In this document: in pieces, positions 1 through 9,629 of the stretch
Numbering within the stretch: the first letter of the stretch is position 1
How the letters are laid out: the number at the start of each line of letters is the position of its first letter
Source: Paracoccus hibiscisoli
GTDB lineage: Bacteria; Pseudomonadota; Alphaproteobacteria; Rhodobacterales; Rhodobacteraceae
Length of the DNA stretch: 64,000 nucleotides
Reading direction: 5' to 3'
NCBI RefSeq assembly: GCF_005048265.1
Contig: NZ_SUNH01000006.1
Coordinates: forward strand, 150,132 to 214,131
Made by a program: the position numbers and the translations under genes
Notes under the pieces: model-generated
Seen by the model: the letters and a program-made list of their open reading frames with translations, nothing else
Database searches by the model: none
Told to the model about the DNA's origin: nothing

Positions 1-865
1 AGATGTCCTGGGTGCGGCCCTGTTCGACGATCTCTCCGTCCTTCATCACGCAGACGCGGTCGGCGATGCGGCGCACGATGCCCAGATCATGGCTGATGAA
101 CAGCATCGACAGCCCCTCCGCCGCCTTGAGTTCCGCCAGCAGGTCCAGGATCTGCGCCTGGATGGTCACGTCCAGCGCGGTCGTCGGCTCATCCGCGATC
201 AGCAACTCGGGGCCGTTGGCCAGCGCCATGGCGATCATCACGCGCTGACGCTGGCCGCCCGACAGCTGGTGCGGGTAATCGGCCAGACGGCTCTCGGGGT
301 CGCGGATGCCCACGCGGGTCAGCAGCTCGATGATGCGCGCCCGCGCGCGGGCCCCCGACAGGCCCTGATGCAGCGCCAGGCTTTCCGACAGCTGCTTTTC
401 CAGCGTGTGCAGCGGGTTGAGCGAGGTCATCGGCTCCTGAAAGATGAAGCTGATGTCATTGCCCCGGATCGCGCGCAGGTCGCGGTCCGAGGCGCCGACC
501 ATCTCGCGCCCCGCATATTTGACCGACCCCTCCAGCACCGCCGACCCGGCCAGCAGCTGCACCGTGGACAGCGCCGTGACCGATTTTCCCGACCCGGATT
601 CTCCGACGATGGCGACCGTCTCGCCCCGATTGATGTGGAAACTGACGCCGCGGACCGCCGGAATCACCGCCCCTTCGGAGCGGAAGCCGATGCGCAGGTC
701 GGTGACGGCCAGCACCGCGCCGCTGGCGGGGGCGGGCGTGGCATGGGCCTCGGGCGCGCCGGGCATCGCGCCGCCATGGCTCTCGGCGACGGCGGCCTGC
801 GCTCCGGCGGCGGGGCGGATGGGCGTCACGGTCCCCGTGTCGGCTGGCATCGGCCGGTCTGTCAT
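1..865 (-). CDS. yejF: Peptide ABC transporter ATP-binding protein (YejF-like), cut by the window edge
   Basis: Cytoplasmic ATPase powering the Yej-type peptide importer encoded with it. I translated it directly from the minus strand. Residues 88-95 are the Walker A motif GESGSGKS, followed by the Q-loop context [12 protein letters not shown], the signature [15 protein letters not shown] and Walker [13 protein letters not shown], then a switch histidine in ISHDLGIV. These belong to the first nucleotide-binding half; YejF proteins normally carry two in tandem, and the second lies beyond base 1. The ATG at 865 overlaps the stop of the upstream permease as ATGA, so the genes are translationally coupled. 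An Ala/Pro-rich stretch of about 50 residues precedes the conserved domain, so a later internal start is possible. Identification as an oligopeptide-type ABC ATPase is secure; the exact substrate is inferred from the cluster. Confidence 0.93.
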   Translation of the reverse strand, partial: MTDRPMPADTGTVTPIRPAAGAQAAVAESHGGAMPGAPEAHATPAPASGAVLAVTDLRIGFRSEGAVIPAVRGVSFHINRGETVAIVGESGSGKSVTALSTVQLLAGSAVLEGSVKYAGREMVGASDRDLRAIRGNDISFIFQEPMTSLNPLHTLEKQLSESLALHQGLSGARARARIIELLTRVGIRDPESRLADYPHQLSGGQRQRVMIAMALANGPELLIADEPTTALDVTIQAQILDLLAELKAAEGLSMLFISHDLGIVRRIADRVCVMKDGEIVEQGRTQDI

Positions 866-1965
866 CGAAACGTCTTTCGCGGGTCAAAGGCATCGCGGAT
901 GCCCTCGAAGATGAACACCAGAAGCGACAGCATGATCGCGAAGGTGAAGAACGAGGTGAAGGCCAGCCACGGCGCCTGCAGGTTCTGTTTCGCCTGCAGC
1001 GCCATCTCCCCAAGCGAGGCCGATCCGGCGGGCAGGCCGTATCCCAGATAATCCAGCGCGGCCAACCCGCTGATCGTGCCGGTCACGACAAAGGGCAGCA
1101 TGGTCAGCGTGGCGACCATCGCGTTGGGCAGGATGTGACGGAACATGATCTTGCGGTCGCTGACCCCCAGGGCACGGGCGGCGCGGACATACTCAAAATT
1201 GCGCGCGCGCAGGAATTCGGCCCGGACCACGCCGACCAGCGCCGGCCAGCCGAACAGGATCGTGACAAAGACCAGCAGCCAGAAGCTGCGCCCCAGAATC
1301 GCGAACAGGATGATGATGACGTAAAGCCCCGGCGTCGAGGCCCAGATCTCCAGCACGCGCTGGAACACCAGATCGGTCCGCCCGCCGAAATAGCCCTGGA
1401 TCGCCCCCGCCGCGATGCCGATGGTCGAGGCGATCACCGTCACGATCAGCGTGAACAGGATCGAGGTGCGGAACCCGTAGATCACCCGCGCCAGCACGTC
1501 GCGCGCAGTATCATCCGTGCCCAGCAGGTGGTTGCCGTCGGGCGCGCTTGGCGCGGTGCCCACATTGTTGATGGTGCGATAGTGATAGGGGATCGGCGGC
1601 CAGATCATCCAGCCCTGCTCGGCCCGGGGGACATCGCTGACGCCGGTCTGCACGGCCTCGATCAGCCCCTCGGGGTCGTCCCAGCAGGCCTCGCGGCCAC
1701 CGCTGATGATCAGGCACTGGACGGCCTCGTCGCGATAGATCGCCTCGGTCCCGAAATCGCCGCCGAACGCGGTCTCGGGGTAAAAATTATAGGCCGGCCA
1801 GTACAGATCGCCCTGATAGCGCACGACGATGGGTTTGTCGTTGGCCACGATCTCGGCGAACATCGCGGTCACGAACAGCACCGAAAAGATCACCAGCGAC
1901 CAGAAGGCCCGGCCGTTGCGGCGGAAGTTGCGCAGCCGGCGGCGGTTCAGTTCCGACATGGCCAT
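862..1965 (-). CDS. yejE: Peptide ABC transporter permease (YejE-like)
   Basis: Inner-membrane permease of the Yej peptide importer, 367 aa. The first membrane helix lies near residues 21-40, followed by a long periplasmic region to about residue 150 (aromatic- and acid-rich, typical of YejE) and a five-helix binding-protein-dependent transport domain. The EAA loop contacting the ATPase is visible around YVRAARALGVSDRKIMFRH. The start ATG shares one base with the stop of the upstream permease (TGATG) and its own stop overlaps the ATPase start (ATGA), so this is a tightly coupled operon. No truncation is seen. Confidence 0.93.
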   Translation of the reverse strand: MAMSELNRRRLRNFRRNGRAFWSLVIFSVLFVTAMFAEIVANDKPIVVRYQGDLYWPAYNFYPETAFGGDFGTEAIYRDEAVQCLIISGGREACWDDPEGLIEAVQTGVSDVPRAEQGWMIWPPIPYHYRTINNVGTAPSAPDGNHLLGTDDTARDVLARVIYGFRTSILFTLIVTVIASTIGIAAGAIQGYFGGRTDLVFQRVLEIWASTPGLYVIIILFAILGRSFWLLVFVTILFGWPALVGVVRAEFLRARNFEYVRAARALGVSDRKIMFRHILPNAMVATLTMLPFVVTGTISGLAALDYLGYGLPAGSASLGEMALQAKQNLQAPWLAFTSFFTFAIMLSLLVFIFEGIRDAFDPRKTFR

Positions 1966-3041
1966 CAGCCGGCCCTCTTTTCGAAATCGATGCGCGGATC
2001 GACAAAGACATACATCAGATCGGACAGAATCCCGACCACCAGGCTCATCAGCCCGAACACGTAAAGCGTGCCGAAGATCACCGGATAATCGCGCTGGACC
2101 GCCGCCTCAAAGCCCAGGCGCCCCAGCCCGTCCAGCGAAAAGATCGTCTCGATCAGGATCGACGACCCAAAGAACACGCCCAGAAACATCGCCGGAAAGC
2201 CCGCGATCACGATCAGCATGGCGTTGCGGAACACATGGCCATACAGCACGCGGCGTTCGGTCAGGCCCTTGGCGCGGGCGGTGATGACGTATTGCTTGTT
2301 GATCTCGTCCAGAAAGCTGTTCTTGGTCAGCAGCGTCAGCGTGGCGAAACTGCTGATCGTCGCGGCCATGACCGGCAGGAAGGCGTGCCAAGCATAGTCC
2401 TTGACCTTGCCCCACAGGGACAGGTCCGCGAAATTGTCCGATGTCAGGCCGCGCAGCGGAAAGATCTGCCAATAGCTGCCGCCCGCGAACAGCACCATCA
2501 GCAGCACCGCGAACAGGAAGGCCGGGATCGCATAGGCCATGATGATCACGCCCGAGGTCCAGGTGTCGAAGCGCGATCCGTCGCGTACCGCCTTGCGAAT
2601 GCCCAGCGGGATCGAGATGACATAGGCGATCAGCGTGGACCACAGCCCCAGCGTGATCGACACCGGCATCTTCTCCAGCACCAGGTCCATGACGCTGATC
2701 GAGCGGAACCACGAGGTGCCGAAATCGAACCGCAGATAGTTCCAAAGCATCGACAGAAAGCGCTCCACCGGGGGTTTGTCAAAGCCGAACTCACGCTCCA
2801 ACTGGGCGATGAATTCGGGCGGCAGCCCCCGCGCGCCCTCATAGCCGGTTTGCGCCTGCTGTCCTGTCTCGGCTCCGCCGCCGGATATGTTGCGGAACAC
2901 ATCGCCGTCGCCCTGCATCTGGGCCGCGATCTGTTCGATGGGGCCGCCGGGCACGAATTGCGTCAGCGTGAAATTGACCACCATGATGCCGAGCAATGTC
3001 GGGATGATCAGCAGCAATCGCCGCAGGATATAGGCACCCAT
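1965..3041 (-). CDS. yejB: Peptide ABC transporter permease (YejB-like)
   Basis: Second permease subunit, 358 aa. It has the N-terminal helix typical of the DppB/OppB family ([17 protein letters not shown]), a periplasmic segment of roughly 100 residues, then five or more helices with an EAA loop at [19 protein letters not shown]. The length fits YejB rather than the slightly shorter DppB. It sits 95 bases after the binding-protein gene and overlaps the next permease by one base. Identification as a peptide/nickel-type permease is certain; the Yej subtype rests on partner order A-B-E-F and length. Confidence 0.93.
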   Translation of the reverse strand: MGAYILRRLLLIIPTLLGIMVVNFTLTQFVPGGPIEQIAAQMQGDGDVFRNISGGGAETGQQAQTGYEGARGLPPEFIAQLEREFGFDKPPVERFLSMLWNYLRFDFGTSWFRSISVMDLVLEKMPVSITLGLWSTLIAYVISIPLGIRKAVRDGSRFDTWTSGVIIMAYAIPAFLFAVLLMVLFAGGSYWQIFPLRGLTSDNFADLSLWGKVKDYAWHAFLPVMAATISSFATLTLLTKNSFLDEINKQYVITARAKGLTERRVLYGHVFRNAMLIVIAGFPAMFLGVFFGSSILIETIFSLDGLGRLGFEAAVQRDYPVIFGTLYVFGLMSLVVGILSDLMYVFVDPRIDFEKRAG

Positions 3042-3136
3042 CAGCCCCTGCCCTTCCCCTGGTGTCCGCCCCTTGCCGGGGCCGTCTGGTTATCCGGCCT
3101 TGTGGGCCTTTCGCTGTCGGAAATCAAGCCGCGCCC

Positions 3137-5023
3137 TCAGCGCCGCAGCGCGCCCGCCGCGCGCAGCGCCTCGGCCTTGGCCGCGTCGTACCACCAGAAA
3201 TCCATCTCGCCCAAGGCATAGGGCGGCAGTTCGTCAGGCCGGTCGTAAACGTCGAAATAGGCCACAAGGTGATCGGGGTTGTACCATTGCGGCACCCAGA
3301 AATGCAGCGCCCGCAGCGCCCGGTCCAGGGCGTGGACGGCGGGCAGCAGATCCTCGCGGGTCTCGGCGGCGGCGGCATGGGTGATCAGCCGGTCGATCGC
3401 GGGATTGGCCAGCCCCATGACGTTGAACACGTCCTCCACCGCGTTCGAGCCGAAATACTGCTGCAGGCCGGTGCCGGGGATCTCGGGCTGGCCCAGATGA
3501 TCGCCGATCATGTCGAAATCGAAGCTGCGCTTGCGATTCTCGTATTCGGCATTGTCGACGCGGCTGTTGAACGCGTCGATGCCCAGGGCGCGCAGGTTTT
3601 CGACGAAGGGGTTGATCACCCGGTCAAAGGTCTGGCTGTCGTTCAGGATCTCCAGCCGCAGGACCTGACCGGCCGCATTGCGGCGCAGCCCGTCGCTGCC
3701 CGTCACCCAGCCCGCCTCCTCCAGCAGGGCCGCGGCGCGGCGCAGGTTGCCCCGGTCCATCTGCCGCTCGCCCGAGACGGGGGCGGTGACGGCCTCCTCG
3801 GTCAGAATACCCTCGGGCAGGTCCCCCGCGACGGGCTCCAGCAGGGCCAGTTCGGCGCCCTCGGGAACGCCCTCGGCCTTCAGTTCGCTGTTGTCCCAGA
3901 AGCTTTCGACCCGATTGTAGAGGCCGTAGAACTGCGTCTGGTTCGTCCATTCGAAATTGAACATCAGCCCAATCGCCTCGCGCACGCGGATGTCCTGCCA
4001 GATCGGGCGGCGCAGGTTCAGAACCCAGGCCTGCCCCGAGGCGACGGTGCCGTCCGGCAGGGCTTCCTTGACGACATGGCCCGCGTTCAGCGCCGGAAAG
4101 TCATAGCCGATCGCCCAGGACCGGCTGCTGACCTCGCGGCGGAACAGGTAGAGCCCGGCCTTGAACGCCTCGAAGGCCGCGTCGTAGTCCGAGAAATATT
4201 CGATGCGGATCGTGTCGAAATTGAAGCGCCCGCGATTGATCGGCAGGTCGGCGCCCCAATAATCGGGATTGCGGCGATAGGCGACAAAGCGGTTCGTGTC
4301 CGCCCGGTCAAAGACATAAGGCCCAGACCCCAGAAAGGCCGTCTGCGACGTCTGCTCCAAACTGCGGTCGTTCGCCTCGAAATCGGCGCGGCTGAAGACA
4401 GGCAGTCCGCCGACCAGCTGGATCACCTCGCGGCGCGGAATGCCTTCGGCGAAATCAAAGCGGATGCGGTGATCGTCCAGGACTTCGGTTCCGGTGACCT
4501 GCTGGCCCAGCACCATGCGGAAACTGGACAGGCCCTGGTCGCGCAACGTCTCATAGCTGAACAGCACGTCGTCAGCGGTCAGGGGGCTGCCGTCGCTGAA
4601 CCGGGCCTCGGGTCGGAGGTTGAAGATCACCCAATCACGGCTTTCAGGATACTCGATCGTCTCGCAGAGCAGGCAATAGGCCGCGCCCATCTCGTCCGCC
4701 GTGCCGGTCAGGATCGTCTCGAGCGGCATCGAGGCCAGGGCCGCCGCCCGCCCGCGAAAGGTGAAGGGGTTAAAGTTGTCAAAGCCCGTGGAGTTGGGGA
4801 TGGCCTGCGACATCTCTCCGCCCTTGGGGGCGTCGGGGTTCACATAAGGCAGATGCTGAAAGTCGGCGGGCAGACGCAGGGCGTCAAAGACCGACACGCC
4901 ATGCGCAGTGATCACCGCCTCCTGCGCCGGGTCCCCTTGCGATGCCTCCTGGGCCTGGGCCGGGCCGGTCAGCCACAGCGCCGTCAGCGCGGTCAGCAGG
5001 ATATTCGGGACAGTCTGGCGCAT
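3137..5023 (-). CDS. yejA: Extracellular solute-binding protein, family 5 (YejA-like)
   Basis: Periplasmic peptide-binding protein that delivers substrate to the permeases encoded downstream, 628 aa. A Sec signal peptide spans residues 1-24, with probable cleavage after AQA. The SBP family 5 fold is indicated by RLPADFQHLPYVNPDAPKGG near the N terminus, the LRPEARFSDGSPLTADDV block and the FDTIRIEYFSDYDAAFEAFK segment, the latter two diagnostic of the YejA group. First gene of the operon, and it carries the only long leader. Family members bind oligopeptides or peptide antibiotics such as microcin C; which substrate applies here cannot be read from sequence. Confidence 0.93.
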   Translation of the reverse strand: MRQTVPNILLTALTALWLTGPAQAQEASQGDPAQEAVITAHGVSVFDALRLPADFQHLPYVNPDAPKGGEMSQAIPNSTGFDNFNPFTFRGRAAALASMPLETILTGTADEMGAAYCLLCETIEYPESRDWVIFNLRPEARFSDGSPLTADDVLFSYETLRDQGLSSFRMVLGQQVTGTEVLDDHRIRFDFAEGIPRREVIQLVGGLPVFSRADFEANDRSLEQTSQTAFLGSGPYVFDRADTNRFVAYRRNPDYWGADLPINRGRFNFDTIRIEYFSDYDAAFEAFKAGLYLFRREVSSRSWAIGYDFPALNAGHVVKEALPDGTVASGQAWVLNLRRPIWQDIRVREAIGLMFNFEWTNQTQFYGLYNRVESFWDNSELKAEGVPEGAELALLEPVAGDLPEGILTEEAVTAPVSGERQMDRGNLRRAAALLEEAGWVTGSDGLRRNAAGQVLRLEILNDSQTFDRVINPFVENLRALGIDAFNSRVDNAEYENRKRSFDFDMIGDHLGQPEIPGTGLQQYFGSNAVEDVFNVMGLANPAIDRLITHAAAAETREDLLPAVHALDRALRALHFWVPQWYNPDHLVAYFDVYDRPDELPPYALGEMDFWWYDAAKAEALRAAGALRR

Positions 5024-5143
5024 CGTTCACTCCCCTGGATCGGAGGGAAGGCTAGGCCAGCACCCCACCGCCCATCAAGCCGCGATTTCGTGAACATGGG
5101 GCGGCGGCAATGCACGCCATGTCGCAGGGCCTCGGACAGCAAA

Positions 5144-5165
5144 AACCCCGGCATCGGCCGGGGTT
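5144..5165 (-). terminator. Intrinsic terminator of the cytochrome c gene
   Basis: Nine-base perfect stem (AACCCCGGC / GCCGGGGTT) with loop ATCG; read on the minus strand it is followed by a run of five T. It lies about 30 bases after the stop of the cytochrome c552 gene and separates it from the yej operon downstream. Confidence 0.85.
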
Positions 5166-5192
5166 CTGATGGTTCGCGACGGGCGTGCCGGA

Positions 5193-5720
5193 TCAGGGGT
5201 TCGCTTCGAGGAAGGCGATCAGGCTGGCGCGGGCCTGGTTGTCGCGGATGCCCGCGAAGCTCATGGCGGTGCCGGGCATGTAGCCGCGCGGGTTCTCGAT
5301 GAATTCGAACAGGTTCTCGGGGGTCCAGACGCCGGGCATGTCCTGCGCGGCCGAGGAATAGTTGAACCCGGCGATGGACGCCTTGTCGCGGTCCACGACG
5401 CCGTTCAGGTGCGGACCCACGCCGTCATTGCCGTTCAGCTGGTGGCAGGACCGGCACTTGGCCCATTCCCGCTCGCCCTGGGCCAGGTCGGCCGAGGCCA
5501 TCAGCGCCTCAAAGTCCACGACCTCCTCGCCGGCGCCGGCGTCGGATGCGGCGGTCTCGGGGACCGGGATGGTGTATGCCTGCGCGATCTCGTCGTCGCC
5601 GTGACCGCCCCCATGGCCGACATGGAACAGCGCGCTTGCCGCCCAGTTGGCCAGCATGAGGAACAGCAGCGCGCCGATGAAGGCTCCGGCTGCCTTGGTC
5701 AGGGTCATGGTATTGAACAT
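5193..5720 (-). CDS. cycM: Membrane-anchored cytochrome c552 (CycM type)
   Basis: Periplasm-facing cytochrome c held by an uncleaved N-terminal helix (residues about 9-28); in Paracoccus this protein carries electrons from the bc1 complex to the aa3 oxidase. The chosen start gives MFNTMTLTKAAG and 175 aa, the usual length for the family; the open frame extends 24 codons upstream but that part looks unlike protein. The haem motif CRSCH is followed by GVGPHLNGVVDR, and the axial methionine lies in YMPGTAMSFAG. A His/Gly-rich linker (VGHGGGHGDD) separates anchor and haem domain. A strong terminator follows. Divergent from prephenate dehydratase. Confidence 0.92.
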   Translation of the reverse strand: MFNTMTLTKAAGAFIGALLFLMLANWAASALFHVGHGGGHGDDEIAQAYTIPVPETAASDAGAGEEVVDFEALMASADLAQGEREWAKCRSCHQLNGNDGVGPHLNGVVDRDKASIAGFNYSSAAQDMPGVWTPENLFEFIENPRGYMPGTAMSFAGIRDNQARASLIAFLEANP

Positions 5721-5841
5721 CGCGTGCGGTCCCCGCCTTGGTAAGCTCGTCAAGTCGAGCGGTATGTATCCGCTTTCGCTTTCAAGGATCAAGGTATAGT
5801 TACCCCCGCACGCTCAAATTTAGGACAGCGGGGGCTCTGTC

Positions 5842-6702
5842 ATGACCACGAATCGCATCGCCTTCCAGGGAGAGCCGGGCGCCTACAGCCACGAGGCCTG
5901 CCGCAGCGCCCGCCCCGACATGACCCCCCTGCCCTGCCGAACCTTCGAGGATGTGGTCGAGGCCGTGCGCAGCAATGCGGCCGATCTGGCCATGCTGCCG
6001 GTCGAGAATTCGACCTATGGCCGCGTGGCCGATATCCATCACCTGCTGCCCGAATCCGGCCTGCGGATCATCGACGAGGCTTTCGTGCGCGTCCATATCA
6101 GCCTGCTGGCCGTGCCCGGCACCACCCTGGATCAGGTCCGCGAGGCGATGAGCCACACCGTCCTGCTGGGCCAGTGCCGCGGCTTTCTGCGCCGCCATGA
6201 CATCCGCGCGCTGACCGGCGCCGACACCGCAGGATCGGCCAAGGAGGTCGCTGCGCGCGGCAATCCGTCGCTGGCCGCCCTGGCCGCCCCCCTGGCCGGC
6301 GAGATCTATGGCCTGGACCGCCTGGCCGACCGCATCGAGGACCGCCAGAACAACACCACCCGGTTCCTGATCATGTCGCGCGAGGCCGATGACCGCCGCC
6401 GGTCGGACCGGATGCTGACCAGCTTTGTCTTTCGGGTGCGCAACATTCCGGCGGCGCTCTACAAGGCGATGGGGGGGTTTGCGACCAATGGTGTGAACAT
6501 GACCAAGCTGGAAAGCTACATGGTCGACGGGGTCTTCACCGCCACCCAGTTCTATGCCGATATCGAAGGCCACCCGGAGGACGCCAACGTCGCCCGCGCC
6601 TTGGAAGAGCTGCGCTATTACACCTCGATGCTGGACATCCTGGGCGTCTATCCCGCCGATCCGCTGCGCGAGGCGCAGCGTCAGGCCACGACACCCCAAT
6701 AA
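5842..6702 (+). CDS. pheA: Prephenate dehydratase
   Basis: Cytoplasmic enzyme turning prephenate into phenylpyruvate for phenylalanine synthesis, 286 aa, monofunctional (no chorismate mutase domain). The catalytic domain starts IAFQGEPGAYSHEAC and contains MLPVENSTYGRV and the catalytic-region motif RQNNTTRFLIM (a form of TRF). The C-terminal ACT domain (from about residue 195) has the ESYMVDG segment that binds phenylalanine for feedback inhibition. It stands alone, divergent from cytochrome c552 and converging with the SRPBCC gene. Confidence 0.95.
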   Translation: MTTNRIAFQGEPGAYSHEACRSARPDMTPLPCRTFEDVVEAVRSNAADLAMLPVENSTYGRVADIHHLLPESGLRIIDEAFVRVHISLLAVPGTTLDQVREAMSHTVLLGQCRGFLRRHDIRALTGADTAGSAKEVAARGNPSLAALAAPLAGEIYGLDRLADRIEDRQNNTTRFLIMSREADDRRRSDRMLTSFVFRVRNIPAALYKAMGGFATNGVNMTKLESYMVDGVFTATQFYADIEGHPEDANVARALEELRYYTSMLDILGVYPADPLREAQRQATTPQ

Positions 6703-6714
6703 CCGCGGGACCGG

Positions 6715-7173
6715 TCATGCCGGAGTGCCGCTCATCTGCTGGACGAATTCCTCGATCCGCCGCTGATAGCGGCGGTCCAGCTGCGACTTGCCCAGCTTGG
6801 CGGTCTGCAGCATCAGGCGGGCTTTCATGTTGCGCGGCTTGACCTCGGTCTCGAAGATCAGGCGCGACCGCGCGCGGCTCAGCGCGACGACGGTGGCGCT
6901 GATGCCCAGCTCCAGCGCGTCGGACCGTCCGGCCATGGTCATTTGTTCCGGCCGGTCGAAGCGGGTGACCGCCAGGCGCAGCTTGCGCGGCTTGCCGCGC
7001 CAGTCGAATCCGATGTTCCAGCCCATGCCGATTCCCGGCTCCAGCGAGGGGTCGATGCGCGACACGCTGGCCCCCCTGCTGATCAACATCCGTTCAAGCG
7101 CGTCGAAATTGCCGATCGTCTCGAACAGACGTTCGGCGGCAAGATCGGTATCGATACGCGTCGAAAACTTCAT
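6715..7173 (-). CDS. SRPBCC superfamily protein of unknown function
   Basis: A 152-residue protein beginning MKFSTRIDTDLAAERLF and continuing IGNFDALERMLISRGASV, which matches a Rhodobacterales group of START/Bet v1-like (SRPBCC) proteins thought to bind a hydrophobic ligand in the cytoplasm. The frame stays open to 7260, but the first 29 residues (Gln/Asn/Pro-rich) do not look conserved, so the later ATG is preferred although neither start has a strong ribosome site. There is no signal peptide or membrane helix. The gene converges with pheA 12 bases away. Function is unknown; the fold call is from memory of the family. Confidence 0.75.
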   Translation of the reverse strand: MKFSTRIDTDLAAERLFETIGNFDALERMLISRGASVSRIDPSLEPGIGMGWNIGFDWRGKPRKLRLAVTRFDRPEQMTMAGRSDALELGISATVVALSRARSRLIFETEVKPRNMKARLMLQTAKLGKSQLDRRYQRRIEEFVQQMSGTPA

Positions 7174-7500
7174 CTTGAACAACCCGCTGACCATGCCGGG
7201 GCCATCCGTCGGAAAGGACCCGTCGTTCGGCTGATAGTCCAAATTGCGTTGGGTATTCAACTATGTCGTCAGCATTGTCACACATCACTTGCTACAATTT
7301 TCCCATCGCTACAAAACCGAATGAAAATCTCCTGTCCATCGGGGCAGGTTTCCGCGCGACGGGCCGAAGGGCTGATAAAGTGCAATAAATGCAATCACGG
7401 GTTGTCTGCTTTCAGGCGAATGCGCTAATCAAGACAAAAGACCGTGCAGCGCCCATCCGGGCGGGCTTCCGCCTAAGACCAAGAACGCCAGGGCCGTCCG

Positions 7501-9396
7501 ATGTCTGACCGTGCCACGAAGCGACCGCCCGACCGCCCTGCGGGCCCCCATCATGCGGGTTCCGTGCCGCCGGACAGCATGACGCTGCGCATCCTGGCGA
7601 CCAGCGACCTGCACATGCACCTGTTGCCCTATGACTACTTGGCGGATCGCCCCTCCGACCGGATCGGGTTGGCGCGCACCGCGTCGCTGATCCAGGCCCG
7701 CCGGGCCGAGGTGCGGGCCTGTCTGCTGCTGGACAACGGCGATTTCCTGCAGGGCGGACCCATGGGCGATCTGGTGGCGCGACGCGCGTCGCTGTTTCCG
7801 GACACGCATCCCGCCATCGCGGCCATGAACGCCCTTGGCTATGACGCCGCGGCGCTTGGCAATCACGACTTCAACTTTGGCCTGACCTTTCTGCGGCGCA
7901 CCGTGGCGCGGGCGCGCTTTCCGGTGCTGGCGGCCAACCTGTCGATGCGGCGCGGGCCCGATTTCGCATCGTTCTGCGTGATTGACCGGTCCCTGACCGA
8001 CCCCCAGGGCAACCGCCACCCGCTGCGCATCGGGATCATCGGGTTCCTGCCCCCGCAGACCGAGGAATGGGACCAGGACCTGCGCCCCCTGATGCACAGC
8101 GACGACATCATGGACTGCGCCCGCCGCCTGGTGCCCCGCCTGCGCGAGACGACCGGCGTCGACCTGGTCGTGGCCCTGGCCCATACTGGCATCGGCCCGC
8201 CCGACCCCACCCCGCGGATGGAGCATGCGGCCCATGCGCTGGCCACCCTGCCCGGCATCGACGTGCTGGTCGCGGGCCACACCCACGAGGTCTTTCCCGG
8301 CCCCCGCTGGCAGGGGCGCCCGGGCATCGACGCGCTTCGCGGCACGCTGTCGGGAAAACCCGCGGTGATGCCCGGTTTCGGCGGGTCGCATCTGGGGGTG
8401 ATCGACCTGCATTTCACCACCGACCCCCAGGGCCGCCTGACGGTCGCCAGCTTCTCCGCCCGGACCGAGGCCGTGGCCCCCGCCACCCCCGCCTCGGCGC
8501 TGGTGGCCCGACCGGTGGCCGCCGCCCACCGAGCCACGCTGCGCCAGCTGTCCACGCGCATCGGGCGGTCGGCCTCGGCTCTGAACAGCCATTTCGCCGT
8601 CATCGGCCATGATCGCGGCCTGCGGCTGGTGAACCTGGCGCAGCGCTGGCATGTCCGCCAGCGGCTGGTTGGCACCGCGCATGAGGGGCTGCCGGTGCTG
8701 TCGGCATCGGCCCCCTATCGGGCGGGGGGACGGGGCGGGCCGCAGCATTACACCGATGTGCCCGCGGGCACGCTCAGCCTGCGGCACCTGGCCGATCTCT
8801 ATTCCTTCCCGAACCGCATCACCGCGATTCGCCTGACCGGCGCACAGTTGCGCGGCTGGCTGGAACGCTCGGCCAGCCTGTTCAACCACATCCCCTCCGG
8901 CAGCCGTGACGCCACCCTACTGAACCCGGATTTCCCGGCCTATAATTTCGACATGATCGACGGGATCAGCTGGCGCATCGACCTGTCGGTGCCCGCGCGG
9001 TTCCACCCCGACGGGCGGCTGGCCTGCGCCGATGCCGCGCGCATCCGCGACCTGACCTGGCAGACCCGCCCGGTCGCCGACGATCAGACCTTCGTGCTGG
9101 CGACCAACTCGTATCGGCTGGCGACCTGCGGGCTGTTCAGCCCCCTGGTGGCGCGCAACACGGTCATTCTGGACCGCGACGCGATGACCCGCGACGTGCT
9201 GCGCCGCTATGTCCGCCGTCAGCGCTGCATCCGCGTCCCTGACCGCCCCAACTGGACCTTCGTGCCCCAGCCCGACACCTCGGTCCTGTTCGAAACCGCC
9301 CCCGTCGCCCTGGACCGCCCCCTGCCCGAGCCCGACTGGCTGGAGGGTCTGGGCATCGGCCCGGACGGATTCGCGATGATGCGCCTGACCCTCTAA
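7501..9396 (+). CDS. cpdB: 2',3'-cyclic-nucleotide 2'-phosphodiesterase / 3'-nucleotidase family protein (CpdB-like)
   Basis: Two-domain metallophosphoesterase, 631 aa, predicted to hydrolyse 2',3'-cyclic nucleotides and 3'-nucleotides. Metal-binding motifs appear in order: LATSDLHMH, LLDNGDFLQGG, GNHDFNFG, ALAHTGIG and VAGHTHEVFPGP. The C-terminal 5'-nucleotidase substrate domain starts near residue 340 with LTGAQLRGWLERSASLFN. Unlike enterobacterial CpdB there is no signal peptide: the N terminus is Arg/Pro-rich and polar, and a second start at MTLRILATSDLH (residue 27) is also unsecreted. It follows a 240-base AT-richer upstream region that should hold its promoter. Biochemical activity on cyclic nucleotides is inference from family. 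Confidence 0.9.
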   Translation: MSDRATKRPPDRPAGPHHAGSVPPDSMTLRILATSDLHMHLLPYDYLADRPSDRIGLARTASLIQARRAEVRACLLLDNGDFLQGGPMGDLVARRASLFPDTHPAIAAMNALGYDAAALGNHDFNFGLTFLRRTVARARFPVLAANLSMRRGPDFASFCVIDRSLTDPQGNRHPLRIGIIGFLPPQTEEWDQDLRPLMHSDDIMDCARRLVPRLRETTGVDLVVALAHTGIGPPDPTPRMEHAAHALATLPGIDVLVAGHTHEVFPGPRWQGRPGIDALRGTLSGKPAVMPGFGGSHLGVIDLHFTTDPQGRLTVASFSARTEAVAPATPASALVARPVAAAHRATLRQLSTRIGRSASALNSHFAVIGHDRGLRLVNLAQRWHVRQRLVGTAHEGLPVLSASAPYRAGGRGGPQHYTDVPAGTLSLRHLADLYSFPNRITAIRLTGAQLRGWLERSASLFNHIPSGSRDATLLNPDFPAYNFDMIDGISWRIDLSVPARFHPDGRLACADAARIRDLTWQTRPVADDQTFVLATNSYRLATCGLFSPLVARNTVILDRDAMTRDVLRRYVRRQRCIRVPDRPNWTFVPQPDTSVLFETAPVALDRPLPEPDWLEGLGIGPDGFAMMRLTL

Positions 9397-9446
9397 GGGT
9401 GCGTGCGGGCTTGCATCCGTCGCGCGACCATCCTATCTGTGCGCCC

Positions 9447-9540
9447 GAGAGGTTGGCGCGGGCAAGCGCCTCGCCAAATCGGTCAGGTCCGGAAGGAAGC
9501 AGCCGTAACGAGCCCCGCCTGGGTCGTTGTCCAGCCTCTC
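9447..9540 (+). ncRNA. ffs: Signal recognition particle RNA (4.5S type)
   Basis: The conserved SRP apical domain is present: GGTCAGGTCCGGAAGG followed by AAGCAGCC, with the GGAA tetraloop and the asymmetric internal loop bound by Ffh. Terminal segments GAGAGGTTGG and CCAGCCTCTC pair (one G-U), giving a hairpin of 94 nt, the usual size for the small bacterial SRP RNA. It lies between cpdB and the membrane methyltransferase and a few genes upstream of dnaX-ybaB-recR, the context in which this RNA is often found. The exact 5' and 3' ends are set by the pairing. Confidence 0.93.
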
Positions 9541-9629
9541 ACCCACCCCCTCATACCATGCCGCCCGCACTCTGGTCGCGGCGCGCGAAACATGGCAGGC
9601 AGACGCGTGTCATTCGCCAAGGAAGCCCC

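Noticed and set aside
3062..5302. 746-codon open frame on the plus strand
   Set aside because: Shadow of the YejA-like binding-protein gene and the cytochrome terminator region.
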